Source: Streptomyces sp. RKAG290 (lineage in GTDB: Bacteria; Actinomycetota; Actinomycetes; Streptomycetales; Streptomycetaceae). Taken from it: DNA of 64,000 bases. Under the pieces are notes generated by a model. That model did no database searches. It was given only the letters and a program-made list of their open reading frames with translations, and was not told where the DNA came from. Below are positions 25,177 through 33,274 of this stretch, piece by piece. How positions within the stretch are numbered: position 1 is the stretch's first letter; every line of letters begins with the position of its first letter. The stretch lies in assembly GCF_023701695.1 (NCBI RefSeq), contig NZ_JAJOZC010000001.1:6323894-6387893 (forward strand). Reading direction: 5' to 3'. The translations under genes and the position numbers were made by a program.

Positions 25177-25200
25177 TTCTGCCGTATGAGGTTGTATGCG

Positions 25201-25231
25201 CGACGCCGTCTCCCCGAGTCGGACGGCGTCG
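25201..25231 (-). terminator. ssgB-proximal terminator
   Basis: 10-bp stem CGACGCCGTC / GACGGCGTCG with an 11-nt loop, 19 nt past the ssgB stop. Confidence 0.6.
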
Positions 25232-25249
25232 TGCAGCTCTCGGCCTGGC

Positions 25250-25663
25250 TCAGCTCTCGGCCAGGATGTGTGAGAGCTCCGTATCGAGATCGAAGTGACG
25301 ATGCTCGGTGCCCGGTGGAACCGCGGCGTCGGTCCTCTTCAGGAACGACTCCAGGGCCCTTGCCGGGGCCTCGAGCAGGGCTTCGCCCTCCGGGGAGCTC
25401 AGCGCGATACAGACGACGCCCTGGCCGTGACTACGGGATGGCCAGACGCGGACGTCTCCGGTGCCGGTGGGCCTGTGCAGCCCCTCGGCAAGGAGGTCAC
25501 GGGCGAAAACCCACTCGACCGTCTCCTCCGCTCCGGTATGGAAGGTGGCGTGCACGGCATACGGATCGGCCGTGTCATACCGCAGGCCCGCGGGTACAGG
25601 CAGTGAGGACTCGCTCGACACAACGAGGCGCAGGTGCAGCTCGCAGCTGACCGTGGTGTTCAT
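25250..25663 (-). CDS. ssgB: sporulation and cell-division protein SsgB
   Basis: 137 aa, essentially the canonical SsgB sequence (MNTTVSCELHLRLVVSSESS ... DLDTELSHILAES). SsgB is the archetype of the SsgA-like proteins. In aerial hyphae SsgA positions SsgB, which recruits FtsZ to future septum sites, so it is needed for sporulation-specific division. The family core is complete: YDTADPYAVHATFHTGAEE, EWVFARDLLAEGL and VRVWPSRSHGQGVV. ATG 25663 is chosen because the protein family starts there, and upstream codons add nothing. No recognisable Shine-Dalgarno. Divergent from the PGPGW gene, sharing a 190-bp promoter region. Confidence 0.97.
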   Translation of the reverse strand: MNTTVSCELHLRLVVSSESSLPVPAGLRYDTADPYAVHATFHTGAEETVEWVFARDLLAEGLHRPTGTGDVRVWPSRSHGQGVVCIALSSPEGEALLEAPARALESFLKRTDAAVPPGTEHRHFDLDTELSHILAES

Positions 25664-25853
25664 AAGCGCCAGGGCCTTTCGCTCAGTGTGCGCTCGGGGA
25701 TTCGCACGTCGGCGAAATCGACATGCCACCTACGGTGGCGTTGTAAACCCCTCTGACCGTTTTGTGATCCTTCAGGTAGCTCGTACAGCGGTGTGTAACT
25801 TTGGGTTATGCCGCCATTCCAGTGATGAGGAGAGGTCCGGTAGGTTGATCCCC

Positions 25854-26345
25854 ATGAATGCGGAGAGTGACGAGCGGGACGGGGTCGCCGCATCGGCGGA
25901 CCCGGCCCCCGCGACGGGGGACGTGGCGGGAGAGGCGACGGGAGACGTCGCGCAGGGTGTGACGAAGGATGATCCGGAGCTCGGCTCCCGGGCACCCGAT
26001 TTCATCAAGGCGTCCAGGACGCTGCACCTGAGCTGGCAGGTCGGTGTGTTCGTGATCGGCCTCGCCGTGGTGGTGGCGGGCGTGATCATGCTGCCGCTGC
26101 CCGGCCCCGGCTGGCTGGTGATCTTCGGCGGCATGGCGATCTGGGCGACCGAGTTCGTCTGGGCGCAGCTGGTGCTGCGCTGGACGCGGCGCAAGGTCAC
26201 CGAGGCCGCGAAGCGGGCGCTCGATCCCAAGGTCAGGCGGCGCAACATCGCCCTCACCGTGATCGGGCTCGTGATCATCGCGGTGCTGGTGGGGATCTAT
26301 GTGTGGAAGTTCGGGATCGTCATGCCGTGGAAGATCCACGAGTGA
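25854..26345 (+). CDS. TIGR02611-family membrane protein (PGPGW motif)
   Basis: 163 aa. A disordered acidic N-terminus (about 55 residues, DPAPATGDVAGEATGD) is followed by two or three membrane helices. The hallmark turn is MLPLPGPGWLVIFGGMAIWATEF, containing the PGPGW motif of the actinobacterial TIGR02611/transmembrane PGPGW family. Function unknown. ATG 25854 follows GATGAGGAGAGG. It faces away from ssgB, and whether they are functionally linked is unclear. Confidence 0.85.
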   Translation: MNAESDERDGVAASADPAPATGDVAGEATGDVAQGVTKDDPELGSRAPDFIKASRTLHLSWQVGVFVIGLAVVVAGVIMLPLPGPGWLVIFGGMAIWATEFVWAQLVLRWTRRKVTEAAKRALDPKVRRRNIALTVIGLVIIAVLVGIYVWKFGIVMPWKIHE

Positions 26346-26399
26346 CCTGGAGTCGGTCGGGAGGCGCCGCTGACATGGGGTAATGTTTGGCGTGCGCCC

Positions 26400-26471
26400 G
26401 GGCGATTAGCTCAGTGGGAGAGCGCTTCGTTCACACCGAAGAGGTCACTGGTTCGAAACCAGTATCGCCCA
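26400..26471 (+). tRNA. tRNA-Val(CAC), first of two copies
   Basis: 72-nt cloverleaf: acceptor GGGCGAT/ATCGCCC, anticodon stem CTTCG/CGAAG, loop TTCACAC (anticodon CAC), T-loop TTCGAAA, discriminator A. CCA is not encoded. TAATGT at 26381-26386 could be its -10 box. Confidence 0.95.
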
Positions 26472-26479
26472 CCCCGGAC

Positions 26480-26517
26480 CGACGGCCCGGAAGCTTCTTG
26501 AAGCTTCCGGGCCGTCG
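26480..26517 (+). terminator. terminator of the first tRNA-Val(CAC)
   Basis: Perfect 17-bp stem (CGACGGCCCGGAAGCTT / AAGCTTCCGGGCCGTCG) with a 4-nt loop, 9 nt past the tRNA. No T-run. Confidence 0.85.
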
Positions 26518-26538
26518 GCGTTTCCGTGTGCGCCGTTC

Positions 26539-26629
26539 AAGCGCTTCGACTGATTTCCGTCCCAACTGTTGACGCCGTCCGTGCCGCTCCCTACCTTGAC
26601 CCAGCAAGCGCTTTCTAAAACGATTCAAC
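26539..26629 (+). promoter_or_regulatory. operator/promoter region of the sugar ABC operon
   Basis: Two AAGCGCTT palindromes (26539-26546 and 26606-26613), 67 bp apart centre to centre. The second sits inside a GCAAGCGCTTTC box, close to LacI-family consensus, just downstream of a TTGACC -35 element (26596-26601). A further AACGATTCA half-site follows (26619-26627) and resembles one arm of the GTGAATCGATTCAC dyads upstream of the LacI gene at 21.9 kb. Repression by a LacI-type regulator is likely. Which one is unknown. Confidence 0.5.
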
Positions 26630-26649
26630 CAAGCGTAGGGGCGAACACT

Positions 26650-27933
26650 ATGGCTCGGAACCAGGGCATGGACCGGCGGCAGATGCTGAAGCTCGCAGGC
26701 CTGTCGGCCGCCGGTCTCGGGCTGACCGCGGCGGGGTGCGGCTCGGGCGGCGGTTCGAACGGGCCGGTGACCATCCGGCATGCCTGGTGGGGTGCCGACG
26801 ACCGGGCCAAGAAGGTCCAGGAGTGCGTCACGCTCTTCGAGAAGAAGCACCCGAAGATCAAGGTGAAGACGGACTTCCAGCAGTACGCGGACTTCTGGAA
26901 GAAGTTCAACACCCAGGCGGCCGGCGGCAACCCGCCCGATGTGATCCAGAACGCCGTCACCTTCCTGCGCAAGTACGAGGCCAAGCACGTCCTGCTCGAC
27001 CTCAACCCGCAGGCGAAGAAGGGCAACCTCAAGCTTGAGGGCTTCCGCGCCGGTCTGGAGAAGTTCGCCGAGATCGACGGCAAGCTGCTGGGCGTACCGG
27101 TCGGCAGCAATTCGATGGCCCTGGTCATCGACGAGAAGGTCTTCGAGAAGGCCGGCGTCGACCACAGCCTCGGCTGGACCTGGGACGACTGGTACGCGGG
27201 ACTGCGGAAGATCAAGTCGGGCGCGCACATAGCCGGCGACTCCGGACCGCACGGCATCATGTACCTCTACGACCTGATCCTCCGCCAGAACGGCAAGGCG
27301 TTCTTCACCGAGGAGGGCATGGGCTTCGGCGAGGCCGAGCTGCTGCCGTACTGGACGGAGTCGCTCGCACGGGTCAAGTCCGGTATCTACGCCGACCAGA
27401 AGAAGGTCGAGCAGATCAAGCCGGCCTCCGCGCTCGCCAAGGGCATCTCCGCCGGCGAGTTCACCTGGGACAACTTCTCCGTCCGTTACAGCGCCGAGGG
27501 CAAGAGCAGCTACGGTCTCGCGCCCATCCCGAGCACCGACGGCAAGAAGACCGGCCAGTACCTCGGCTCGCTGATGCTGAGCGGCACCGCCCGCACCAAG
27601 CACCCCGCCGAGGTCGCCACCTTCATCAGCTTCATGACCCACGACCCGGCGGTCGCCCGGATCATGGGCTACGACCGCGGAGTACCCGCCACCACCGCAC
27701 AGTTCGAGGCCTTCCAGCCGACCGACGCCCCGAGCAAGGCGATCGGCGCGTACGAGACCGAGATCGCCGAGGCCGGAGTGCTGGAGCCCATCACCCCGCA
27801 CCCGGCCGGCGCCGACGTCGTCGAGGCGACCTTCCTGCGCATCGCCGGTGACATGTCCCTGGGCAAGGCCTCGCCGGAGGACTCCGTGAAGCAGTTCTTC
27901 TCCGAGGCGAAGACCGCCCTCGACTCGAACTGA
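26650..27933 (+). CDS. ABC sugar transporter substrate-binding lipoprotein
   Basis: 427 aa. A signal peptide with a twin-arginine-like start (MDRRQMLKLAG) runs into a lipobox around AAGCGSGG, so the mature lipoprotein begins near Cys30. Extracellular solute-binding protein family 1 fold: VTIRHAWWGADDRAKKV, FEKKHPKIKVKTDFQQYADF, GNPPDVIQNAVTFLRKYEAK and the hinge LLGVPVGSNSMALVIDEKVF. With the two permeases and the YesL/YetA-like genes downstream, the ligand is probably an oligomer from rhamnogalacturonan. ATG 26650. No ATPase gene is in this operon, as is common in Streptomyces, which share MsiK. Confidence 0.9.
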   Translation: MARNQGMDRRQMLKLAGLSAAGLGLTAAGCGSGGGSNGPVTIRHAWWGADDRAKKVQECVTLFEKKHPKIKVKTDFQQYADFWKKFNTQAAGGNPPDVIQNAVTFLRKYEAKHVLLDLNPQAKKGNLKLEGFRAGLEKFAEIDGKLLGVPVGSNSMALVIDEKVFEKAGVDHSLGWTWDDWYAGLRKIKSGAHIAGDSGPHGIMYLYDLILRQNGKAFFTEEGMGFGEAELLPYWTESLARVKSGIYADQKKVEQIKPASALAKGISAGEFTWDNFSVRYSAEGKSSYGLAPIPSTDGKKTGQYLGSLMLSGTARTKHPAEVATFISFMTHDPAVARIMGYDRGVPATTAQFEAFQPTDAPSKAIGAYETEIAEAGVLEPITPHPAGADVVEATFLRIAGDMSLGKASPEDSVKQFFSEAKTALDSN

Positions 27934-27944
27934 AAGGGTTCGCG

Positions 27945-28934
27945 GTGACTCACATCCAGACCCCCGCGAGCGGACCGGTCCTCGGGAGCGACCCCGCCGC
28001 CGTGCGGCGCAGCGGCCCGGAACCCACGTCACGCCCGGCCCCGCGACCGCGGGGCCACCGCGAGAATCTGACCGGCTACCTCTTCATGTCGCCCTGGATC
28101 GCGGGCTTCCTGTTCCTGATCGCCGGGCCCATGGTCTTCTCGCTGTACCTCGCGTTCACCGACTACAACCTGTTCGAGGCACCGCGCTGGGTCGGGCTGA
28201 AGAACTTCACCGACATGTTCGCCGACCCCCGCTGGCGCCAGTCGGTCAAGGTGACCTCCTGGTACGTGGTGATCGGCACCCCGGTCAAGCTGGCCGCCGC
28301 GCTCGCCGTGGCCATGCTGCTGTCCCAGAAGCGGTGGGGCCAGTCCTTCTACCGGGCGGCCTTCTACGCCCCGTCGCTGATCGGCGCGAGCGTCTCGGCG
28401 GCCATCGTCTGGCGCGCACTGTTCTCGGACGGCGCCGTCGTCGACCGCGGGCAGCAGCTGTTCGGCATCGACGCGGGCGGCTGGATCGGCGACCCGCAGA
28501 TGATCATCTACGCGCTGGTGGGCCTCACGGTCTGGCAGTTCGGCGCCCCGATGGTCATCTTCCTGGCCGGGCTCAAGCAGGTCCCCCGGGAGCTGTACGA
28601 GGCGGCGAACGTGGACGGGGCAGGCGCCTGGCGCAAGTTCTGGAACATCACCCTGCCGATGATCTCGCCGGTGCTGTTCTTCAACGTCCTGCTGGAGACC
28701 ATCCACTCCTTCCAGATCTTCGCCTCGGCCTACATCGTCAGCAACGGCAGCTGCGGCCCGGCCGACGCCACGCTCGTCTACACCTGTTACCTCTACGACC
28801 AGGGCTTCGCGAACAGCCGGATGGGCTTCGCCTCCGCCATGGCGTGGCTGCTGCTCGTCGCGGTGGGCCTGGTCACCGCCGTGCTGTTCTGGTCCCAGAA
28901 GCGCTGGGTGCACTACGAGGAGGGCGGCCGATGA
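27945..28934 (+). CDS. ABC sugar transporter permease, MalF/UgpA type
   Basis: 329 aa with about six membrane helices after a 40-residue Pro/Arg-rich tail. Motifs: YLFMSPWIAGFLFLIAGPM, and the EAA loop LYEAANVDGAGAWRKFWNITLP that contacts the ATPase. GTG 27945 lies 11 nt after the binding-protein stop, with GAAAGGG as ribosome-binding site. The stop overlaps the second permease (ATGA). It resembles YesP of the B. subtilis rhamnogalacturonan cluster in organisation. Confidence 0.9.
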   Translation: MTHIQTPASGPVLGSDPAAVRRSGPEPTSRPAPRPRGHRENLTGYLFMSPWIAGFLFLIAGPMVFSLYLAFTDYNLFEAPRWVGLKNFTDMFADPRWRQSVKVTSWYVVIGTPVKLAAALAVAMLLSQKRWGQSFYRAAFYAPSLIGASVSAAIVWRALFSDGAVVDRGQQLFGIDAGGWIGDPQMIIYALVGLTVWQFGAPMVIFLAGLKQVPRELYEAANVDGAGAWRKFWNITLPMISPVLFFNVLLETIHSFQIFASAYIVSNGSCGPADATLVYTCYLYDQGFANSRMGFASAMAWLLLVAVGLVTAVLFWSQKRWVHYEEGGR

Positions 28935-29794
28935 GCCCGCTGGACGCTACCGCCGTACGACGCCGGATTCCCGGCTCCCTTGCCTGGCACCTGGTCGCGC
29001 TCGCCGTCCTCGTGGTGATCCTCTACCCGGTGGTGTGGACGATCGGTGCCTCGTTCAAGCCGAGCGAGGACATCGTCGGCGCGCTGAACCTCTTCCCGGC
29101 CGACCCGGTCACCTCCAACTACCGCCGGCTCGCCGACGGCATCGCCGACATCCCGATCTGGAAGTTCTTCCTGAACTCCGCCTACATATCGGTGGGTTCG
29201 GTCATCGGGGTGGTGCTCTCCTGCTCGCTCACGGCCTACGCCTTCACCAAGATCCGCTTCGCCGGACGCAGGACCATGTTCACCGTCATGATCGGGACGC
29301 TGCTGCTGCCGTACCACGTACTGATCATTCCGCAGTACGTGCTCTTCCAGAAGCTGGAGCTGATCAACACCTTCACTCCGCTGCTGATCGGCAAGTACCT
29401 GGCCACCGACGCGTTCTTCGTCTTCCTGATGGTCCAGTTCATGCGCGGACTGCCCAAGGAGCTCGACGAGGCGGCACGGCTCGACGGCTGCGGACACCTG
29501 CGGATCTACTGGTCGATCGTGCTGCCGCTGTGCCGGCCCGCGCTCATCACCAGCGCGATCTTCACCTTCATCCAGTCCTGGAACGACTTCATGGGCCCGC
29601 TGCTCTACCTCAACGAACCGGACAAGTACACGGTCTCGATGGGGCTGCGGATGTTCATCGACCAGGACGCCGTCGCCGACTACGGCGGCATGATCGCGAT
29701 GTCGCTGGTGGCACTGCTGCCGGTGCTGGCCTTCTTCCTGGCCTTCCAGCGCTACCTCATCGACGGCATGGCCACCTCCGGCCTGAAGGGCTGA
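28931..29794 (+). CDS. ABC sugar transporter permease, MalG/UgpE type
   Basis: 287 aa, six membrane helices, EAA loop ELDEAARLDGCGHLRIYWSIVLP. N-terminal helix WHLVALAVLVVILYPVVWTI and conserved SFKPSEDI. Starts at the ATGA overlap with the first permease, so the two form the heterodimeric pore. The YesL-like gene begins 7 nt later. Corresponds by position to YesQ/LplC-type subunits. Confidence 0.9.
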   Translation: MSPLDATAVRRRIPGSLAWHLVALAVLVVILYPVVWTIGASFKPSEDIVGALNLFPADPVTSNYRRLADGIADIPIWKFFLNSAYISVGSVIGVVLSCSLTAYAFTKIRFAGRRTMFTVMIGTLLLPYHVLIIPQYVLFQKLELINTFTPLLIGKYLATDAFFVFLMVQFMRGLPKELDEAARLDGCGHLRIYWSIVLPLCRPALITSAIFTFIQSWNDFMGPLLYLNEPDKYTVSMGLRMFIDQDAVADYGGMIAMSLVALLPVLAFFLAFQRYLIDGMATSGLKG

Positions 29795-29801
29795 GCAGCC
29801 A

Positions 29802-30383
29802 GTGGCGAGCGAATCCGGCGCCGCGCCCAGGACCTCCTTCGTCCGGGAGCGGTTCAGCGTCTTCACCGAATGCCTGCTCACCGGCGTGTGGATCACCGTC
29901 GCCGCCCTGCCGCTGGTGACGTTCCCCGCGGCCTTCGCCGCGGGGGCCCGGCACCTGCGCCGCCATCTGGCCGGTGAGGCGGGCGGGGTGCGGGAGTTCG
30001 CCGCCGACGTGCGGGAGGCCTTCCGTACCGGATGGCGTGTCGCGCTGCTGTGGTGGGCGGCGCTCGCGCTGCTCGCCTTCGACTGGCAGGTGGCCCGGTC
30101 CGGTCTGCTGCCGGGCGGCCGTGCGCTGGTCGTGGTGAGCGTGCTCGGGCTGCCGGCCGTCGCCGTCTGGGGGCTGCGCACGGCCGCCGCCTGGCGTCCC
30201 GGCACGCCCTGGCCACGCACCGCCCGGGACGCCGGTCGCAGGACCCTGTCCGACCCGGCCGGGTCGCTGCTGCTCGTCGGCGGATTCGTCGCGCTGGCCC
30301 TCACCGCCTGGCAGGTGCCACCGCTGGCCGCACCCGCCCTGGGCTGTCTGGCCGCGGCGGCGGTCGCCGCGGACCGTCGCTGA
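29802..30383 (+). CDS. YesL-like (DUF624) membrane protein
   Basis: 193 aa, about five hydrophobic segments, with the DUF624 opening RFSVFTECLLTGVWITVAALPLVTFPAAFA and a following RHLRRHLAGE. YesL proteins are found with ABC importers for pectin-derived sugars in Bacillus (yesL precedes yesOPQ; the lplABCD-yetF-yetA locus is related). Their biochemical role is unknown, perhaps regulatory or accessory to transport. GTG 29802 is translated by coupling to the upstream permease (7-nt gap). It ends 103 nt before the lyase gene. Confidence 0.85.
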   Translation: MASESGAAPRTSFVRERFSVFTECLLTGVWITVAALPLVTFPAAFAAGARHLRRHLAGEAGGVREFAADVREAFRTGWRVALLWWAALALLAFDWQVARSGLLPGGRALVVVSVLGLPAVAVWGLRTAAAWRPGTPWPRTARDAGRRTLSDPAGSLLLVGGFVALALTAWQVPPLAAPALGCLAAAAVAADRR

Positions 30384-30486
30384 CCCGGCACCCGGACCCA
30401 CCCACCGCGCCACCTCCGATCCCTGTCCGCACCACGCGTCAGCGTGCGATCTGTCATGCCCATTTTCGCAACGAACTGGAGTCGTG

Positions 30487-33231
30487 ATGTCCCCGATCCC
30501 CCGCCGTACCGTCCTCAAGGCCGCCGCAGCCGCGGGCGCGGCCACCCCCTTCTCCTGGGCGCTGAGTGGCACCGTCCAGCAGGCCGCCGCCGACACCGGG
30601 AAGACCGCCGAGGGTCCCGTCGAGATCGGCTGGCTGGAGGAGGCCGGACTCGGCGCCGCGCCAGGCTCCACCTTCGGTGTCCCGTGGGCCCGGGGCCGCT
30701 TCCCCGCAGACCAGAAGTTCGCCCTGGCCACCGCCGACGGCAAGGACGTCCCCGTCCAGACCTGGGCCACCGCCAAATGGCCCGACGGCTCCCTGAAGTG
30801 GACCGCCCACGCGGTCGGACCCGAGGCCGGCGGAGCCAGGAAGTTCGCCCTGAGCGCCGGTGAACCGGCCGCCCCCGCGGCCAAGGTCACGGTCAGGAAC
30901 AGCGGCGGCTCGATCACCGTCTCCACCGGAGTCATCACCGCGAGGCTCGGCAGGACCGGCTCCTCGCTGATCACCTCCCTCACCCGCGGCTCCACCGAGA
31001 TCGCCAGGGACGGCCGCCTCGTCCTCATCCGCCAGGGCGAGATCGAGGACGGCGACCAGGGGCAGCAGAAGTACGAACGGTTCGAGAGCGCCATCAGCAC
31101 GACCGAGGTCGAACAGAGCGGCCCCGTCCGGGCCGTCGTGCGCATCGACGGCAAGCACCGCCGCGGCAGCCGCTCCTGGCTGCCGTTCTCCGTCCGGCTC
31201 TACTTCTACGCGGGCGCCGAGTCGTTCCGCATGATGCACACCATCACCTTCGACGGCACCCAGGAACCCGGCAGGGCGAGCGGCGACTTCATCCGCGGCC
31301 TCGGCGTCCGCTTCACCGTCCCGATGCGCGACGAGACGTACGACCGGCACATCCGCATCGGCGGCGACGAGGGCGGCATGCTCCGCGAGGCCGTCAAGGG
31401 CATCACCGGCCTGCGCCGCGACCCCGGGGCCGCCGTCCAGGCCGCCCAGTTCGAAGGGACGAAGCTGCCCGACCCGGCCACCTGGGACCAGCGGGTCACC
31501 ACCCGCCTCCCGCTCATCCCCACCTGGGGCGACTACACCCTCAGCCAGCTCTCGGCCGACGGCTTCTCGCTGCGCAAGCGCACCAAGAAAGGCCACGGCT
31601 GGATCGCCGCCGGCGGTGGCCGGCACGCCTCCGGCTTCGGCTACGTGGGCGGCGCGAGCGGCGGACTCTCCTTCGGGCTGCGCGACTTCTGGGAGAAGTT
31701 CCCCGCCCAGCTCGACATCCGCGGCGCCGACACGAAGGCGGCCGAGGTCACCCTCTGGCTCTGGTCGCCCGAGGCCGAGCCGATGGACCTGCGCTTCTAC
31801 CACGACGGCATGGGCCAGGACACCTTCGCCGAACAGCTCGAAGGCCTCGAAATCACCTACGAGGACTACGAGCCCGGTTTCGGCACCCCGTACGGCATCG
31901 CCCGCACCAGCGAACTCGTCTTCTGGGCCAACGAGTCCACCCCCGGCGCCGAGGCACTCGCCCAGCAGACCCGCACGGTGCGCACCCTGCCGCAGCTCGC
32001 CGCACCGCCCTCCCAGCTGATCGGCGCGCACGTCTTCGGCGGGCTCTTCTCCCCGGTCGACCGCTCCACCCCCGCGAAGGCGAAGATCGAGGACCACCTG
32101 GACTTCCTGTTCACGTACTACAAGGACCAGGTCGAGATGCGCCGCTGGTACGGCTTCTGGGACTACGGCGACGTCATGCACTCGTACGACCCCGCCCGCC
32201 ACCAGTGGCGCTACGACATCGGCGGCTACGCCTGGGACAACTCCGAGCTCTCGCCCGACCTCTGGCTCTGGTACGCCTACCTGCGCTCCGGGCGCGCCGA
32301 CGTCTTCCGCTTCGCCGAGACCATGACCCGGCACACCGGCGAGGTGGACGTCTACCACCTCGGCGACTGGGCGGGCCTCGGCACCCGCCACGGCGTCCAG
32401 CACTACGCCGACAGCGCCAAACAGCAGCGCATCGCCAACACCACCTACCGGCGCTTCTACTACTTCCTCACCGCGGACGAGCGCGTCGGCGACCTGATGC
32501 GCGCCAACGTCGACTCCGACGAGACCTTCCTCGCCCTCGACCCGCTGCGCAAGATCCGGACGGAGCCCTACACCCCCGACCGGCACGCCCTGTCCGTCGG
32601 CTTCGGCACCGACTGGAGCGGACTCGTCTCCGCCTGGCTCACCGAGTGGGAGCGCGGCGGACCGCAGGCCGAGAAGGCCAAGGCCCGGGTGCTCGGCACG
32701 ATGGAGACGATCGCCGCCCAGCCCAACGGATTCGTCCAGGGCAGCGGCCTCTACGACCTGGACACCGGGAAGTTCGCCGTCGCCGCCGAACCCGTCGTCA
32801 GCGTCTCCCACCTGTCCGGCGTCTTCGGGCTCAACGAACTGTGCGCCGAGCTCATCGGCCTGGTCGACATGCCGGAGTTCAAGGAGGCGTACCTCGACTA
32901 CTGCCGCTTCTTCAACGCCACCAAGGCAGAGCAGAAGGCCCGCTACGGCGCCGACTTCGGCAGCCTCCTCCTCTTCCAGGGCCATTCCCGGATGGACGCC
33001 TACGCCGCGGTGCAGACAGGGGATGCGAAGCTCGCCGCCCGTGCCTGGGAGAAGTTCTACAACAGCGACGGATACAAGGAGTCCGCGCCCTGGAAGACCG
33101 AGAAGGTGAGCGGCCCGGTCACCACAGTCCCGGGCAGCGAGGCCAACTGGGTCTACACCAACGACACCGCGCTGTACGGCCTGGCCGCCATCGAGAACCT
33201 CGCCCTCGTCGGCGACCGGATGCCGGCCTGA
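30487..33231 (+). CDS. Tat-secreted PcRGLX/YetA-like protein, probable exo-rhamnogalacturonan lyase
   Basis: 914 aa. A Tat signal (PIPRRTVLKAAAAAGAA, cut near A-A-A-D) is followed by a three-part fold of the PcRGLX/YetA family. There is an N-terminal beta region (VEIGWLEEAGLGAAPGSTFG, PDGSLKWTAHAVG), a central beta-sandwich (about residues 130-420, PFSVRLYFYAGAESFRMMHT) and a C-terminal alpha barrel (WYGFWDYGDVMHSYDPARH, GGYAWDNSELSPDLWLWYAY). Penicillium PcRGLX (family PL26) cleaves unsaturated/galactose-free rhamnogalacturonan I from the end, so the substrate is likely pectin RG-I. ATG 30487 has GGAG 5 nt upstream. Probably transcribed with the ABC genes. It completes the uptake locus. Confidence 0.82.
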   Translation: MSPIPRRTVLKAAAAAGAATPFSWALSGTVQQAAADTGKTAEGPVEIGWLEEAGLGAAPGSTFGVPWARGRFPADQKFALATADGKDVPVQTWATAKWPDGSLKWTAHAVGPEAGGARKFALSAGEPAAPAAKVTVRNSGGSITVSTGVITARLGRTGSSLITSLTRGSTEIARDGRLVLIRQGEIEDGDQGQQKYERFESAISTTEVEQSGPVRAVVRIDGKHRRGSRSWLPFSVRLYFYAGAESFRMMHTITFDGTQEPGRASGDFIRGLGVRFTVPMRDETYDRHIRIGGDEGGMLREAVKGITGLRRDPGAAVQAAQFEGTKLPDPATWDQRVTTRLPLIPTWGDYTLSQLSADGFSLRKRTKKGHGWIAAGGGRHASGFGYVGGASGGLSFGLRDFWEKFPAQLDIRGADTKAAEVTLWLWSPEAEPMDLRFYHDGMGQDTFAEQLEGLEITYEDYEPGFGTPYGIARTSELVFWANESTPGAEALAQQTRTVRTLPQLAAPPSQLIGAHVFGGLFSPVDRSTPAKAKIEDHLDFLFTYYKDQVEMRRWYGFWDYGDVMHSYDPARHQWRYDIGGYAWDNSELSPDLWLWYAYLRSGRADVFRFAETMTRHTGEVDVYHLGDWAGLGTRHGVQHYADSAKQQRIANTTYRRFYYFLTADERVGDLMRANVDSDETFLALDPLRKIRTEPYTPDRHALSVGFGTDWSGLVSAWLTEWERGGPQAEKAKARVLGTMETIAAQPNGFVQGSGLYDLDTGKFAVAAEPVVSVSHLSGVFGLNELCAELIGLVDMPEFKEAYLDYCRFFNATKAEQKARYGADFGSLLLFQGHSRMDAYAAVQTGDAKLAARAWEKFYNSDGYKESAPWKTEKVSGPVTTVPGSEANWVYTNDTALYGLAAIENLALVGDRMPA

Positions 33232-33274
33232 GGCCCGTGCGGGCGCCCCGGGCCGGCGGCCGTGCGGCGGCAGG

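Noticed and set aside
25664..25853. Sigma-H or BldN type promoter upstream of ssgB
   Set aside because: I looked for GTTT-N14-16-GGGTA style boxes on both strands and saw only partial matches, too weak to report.
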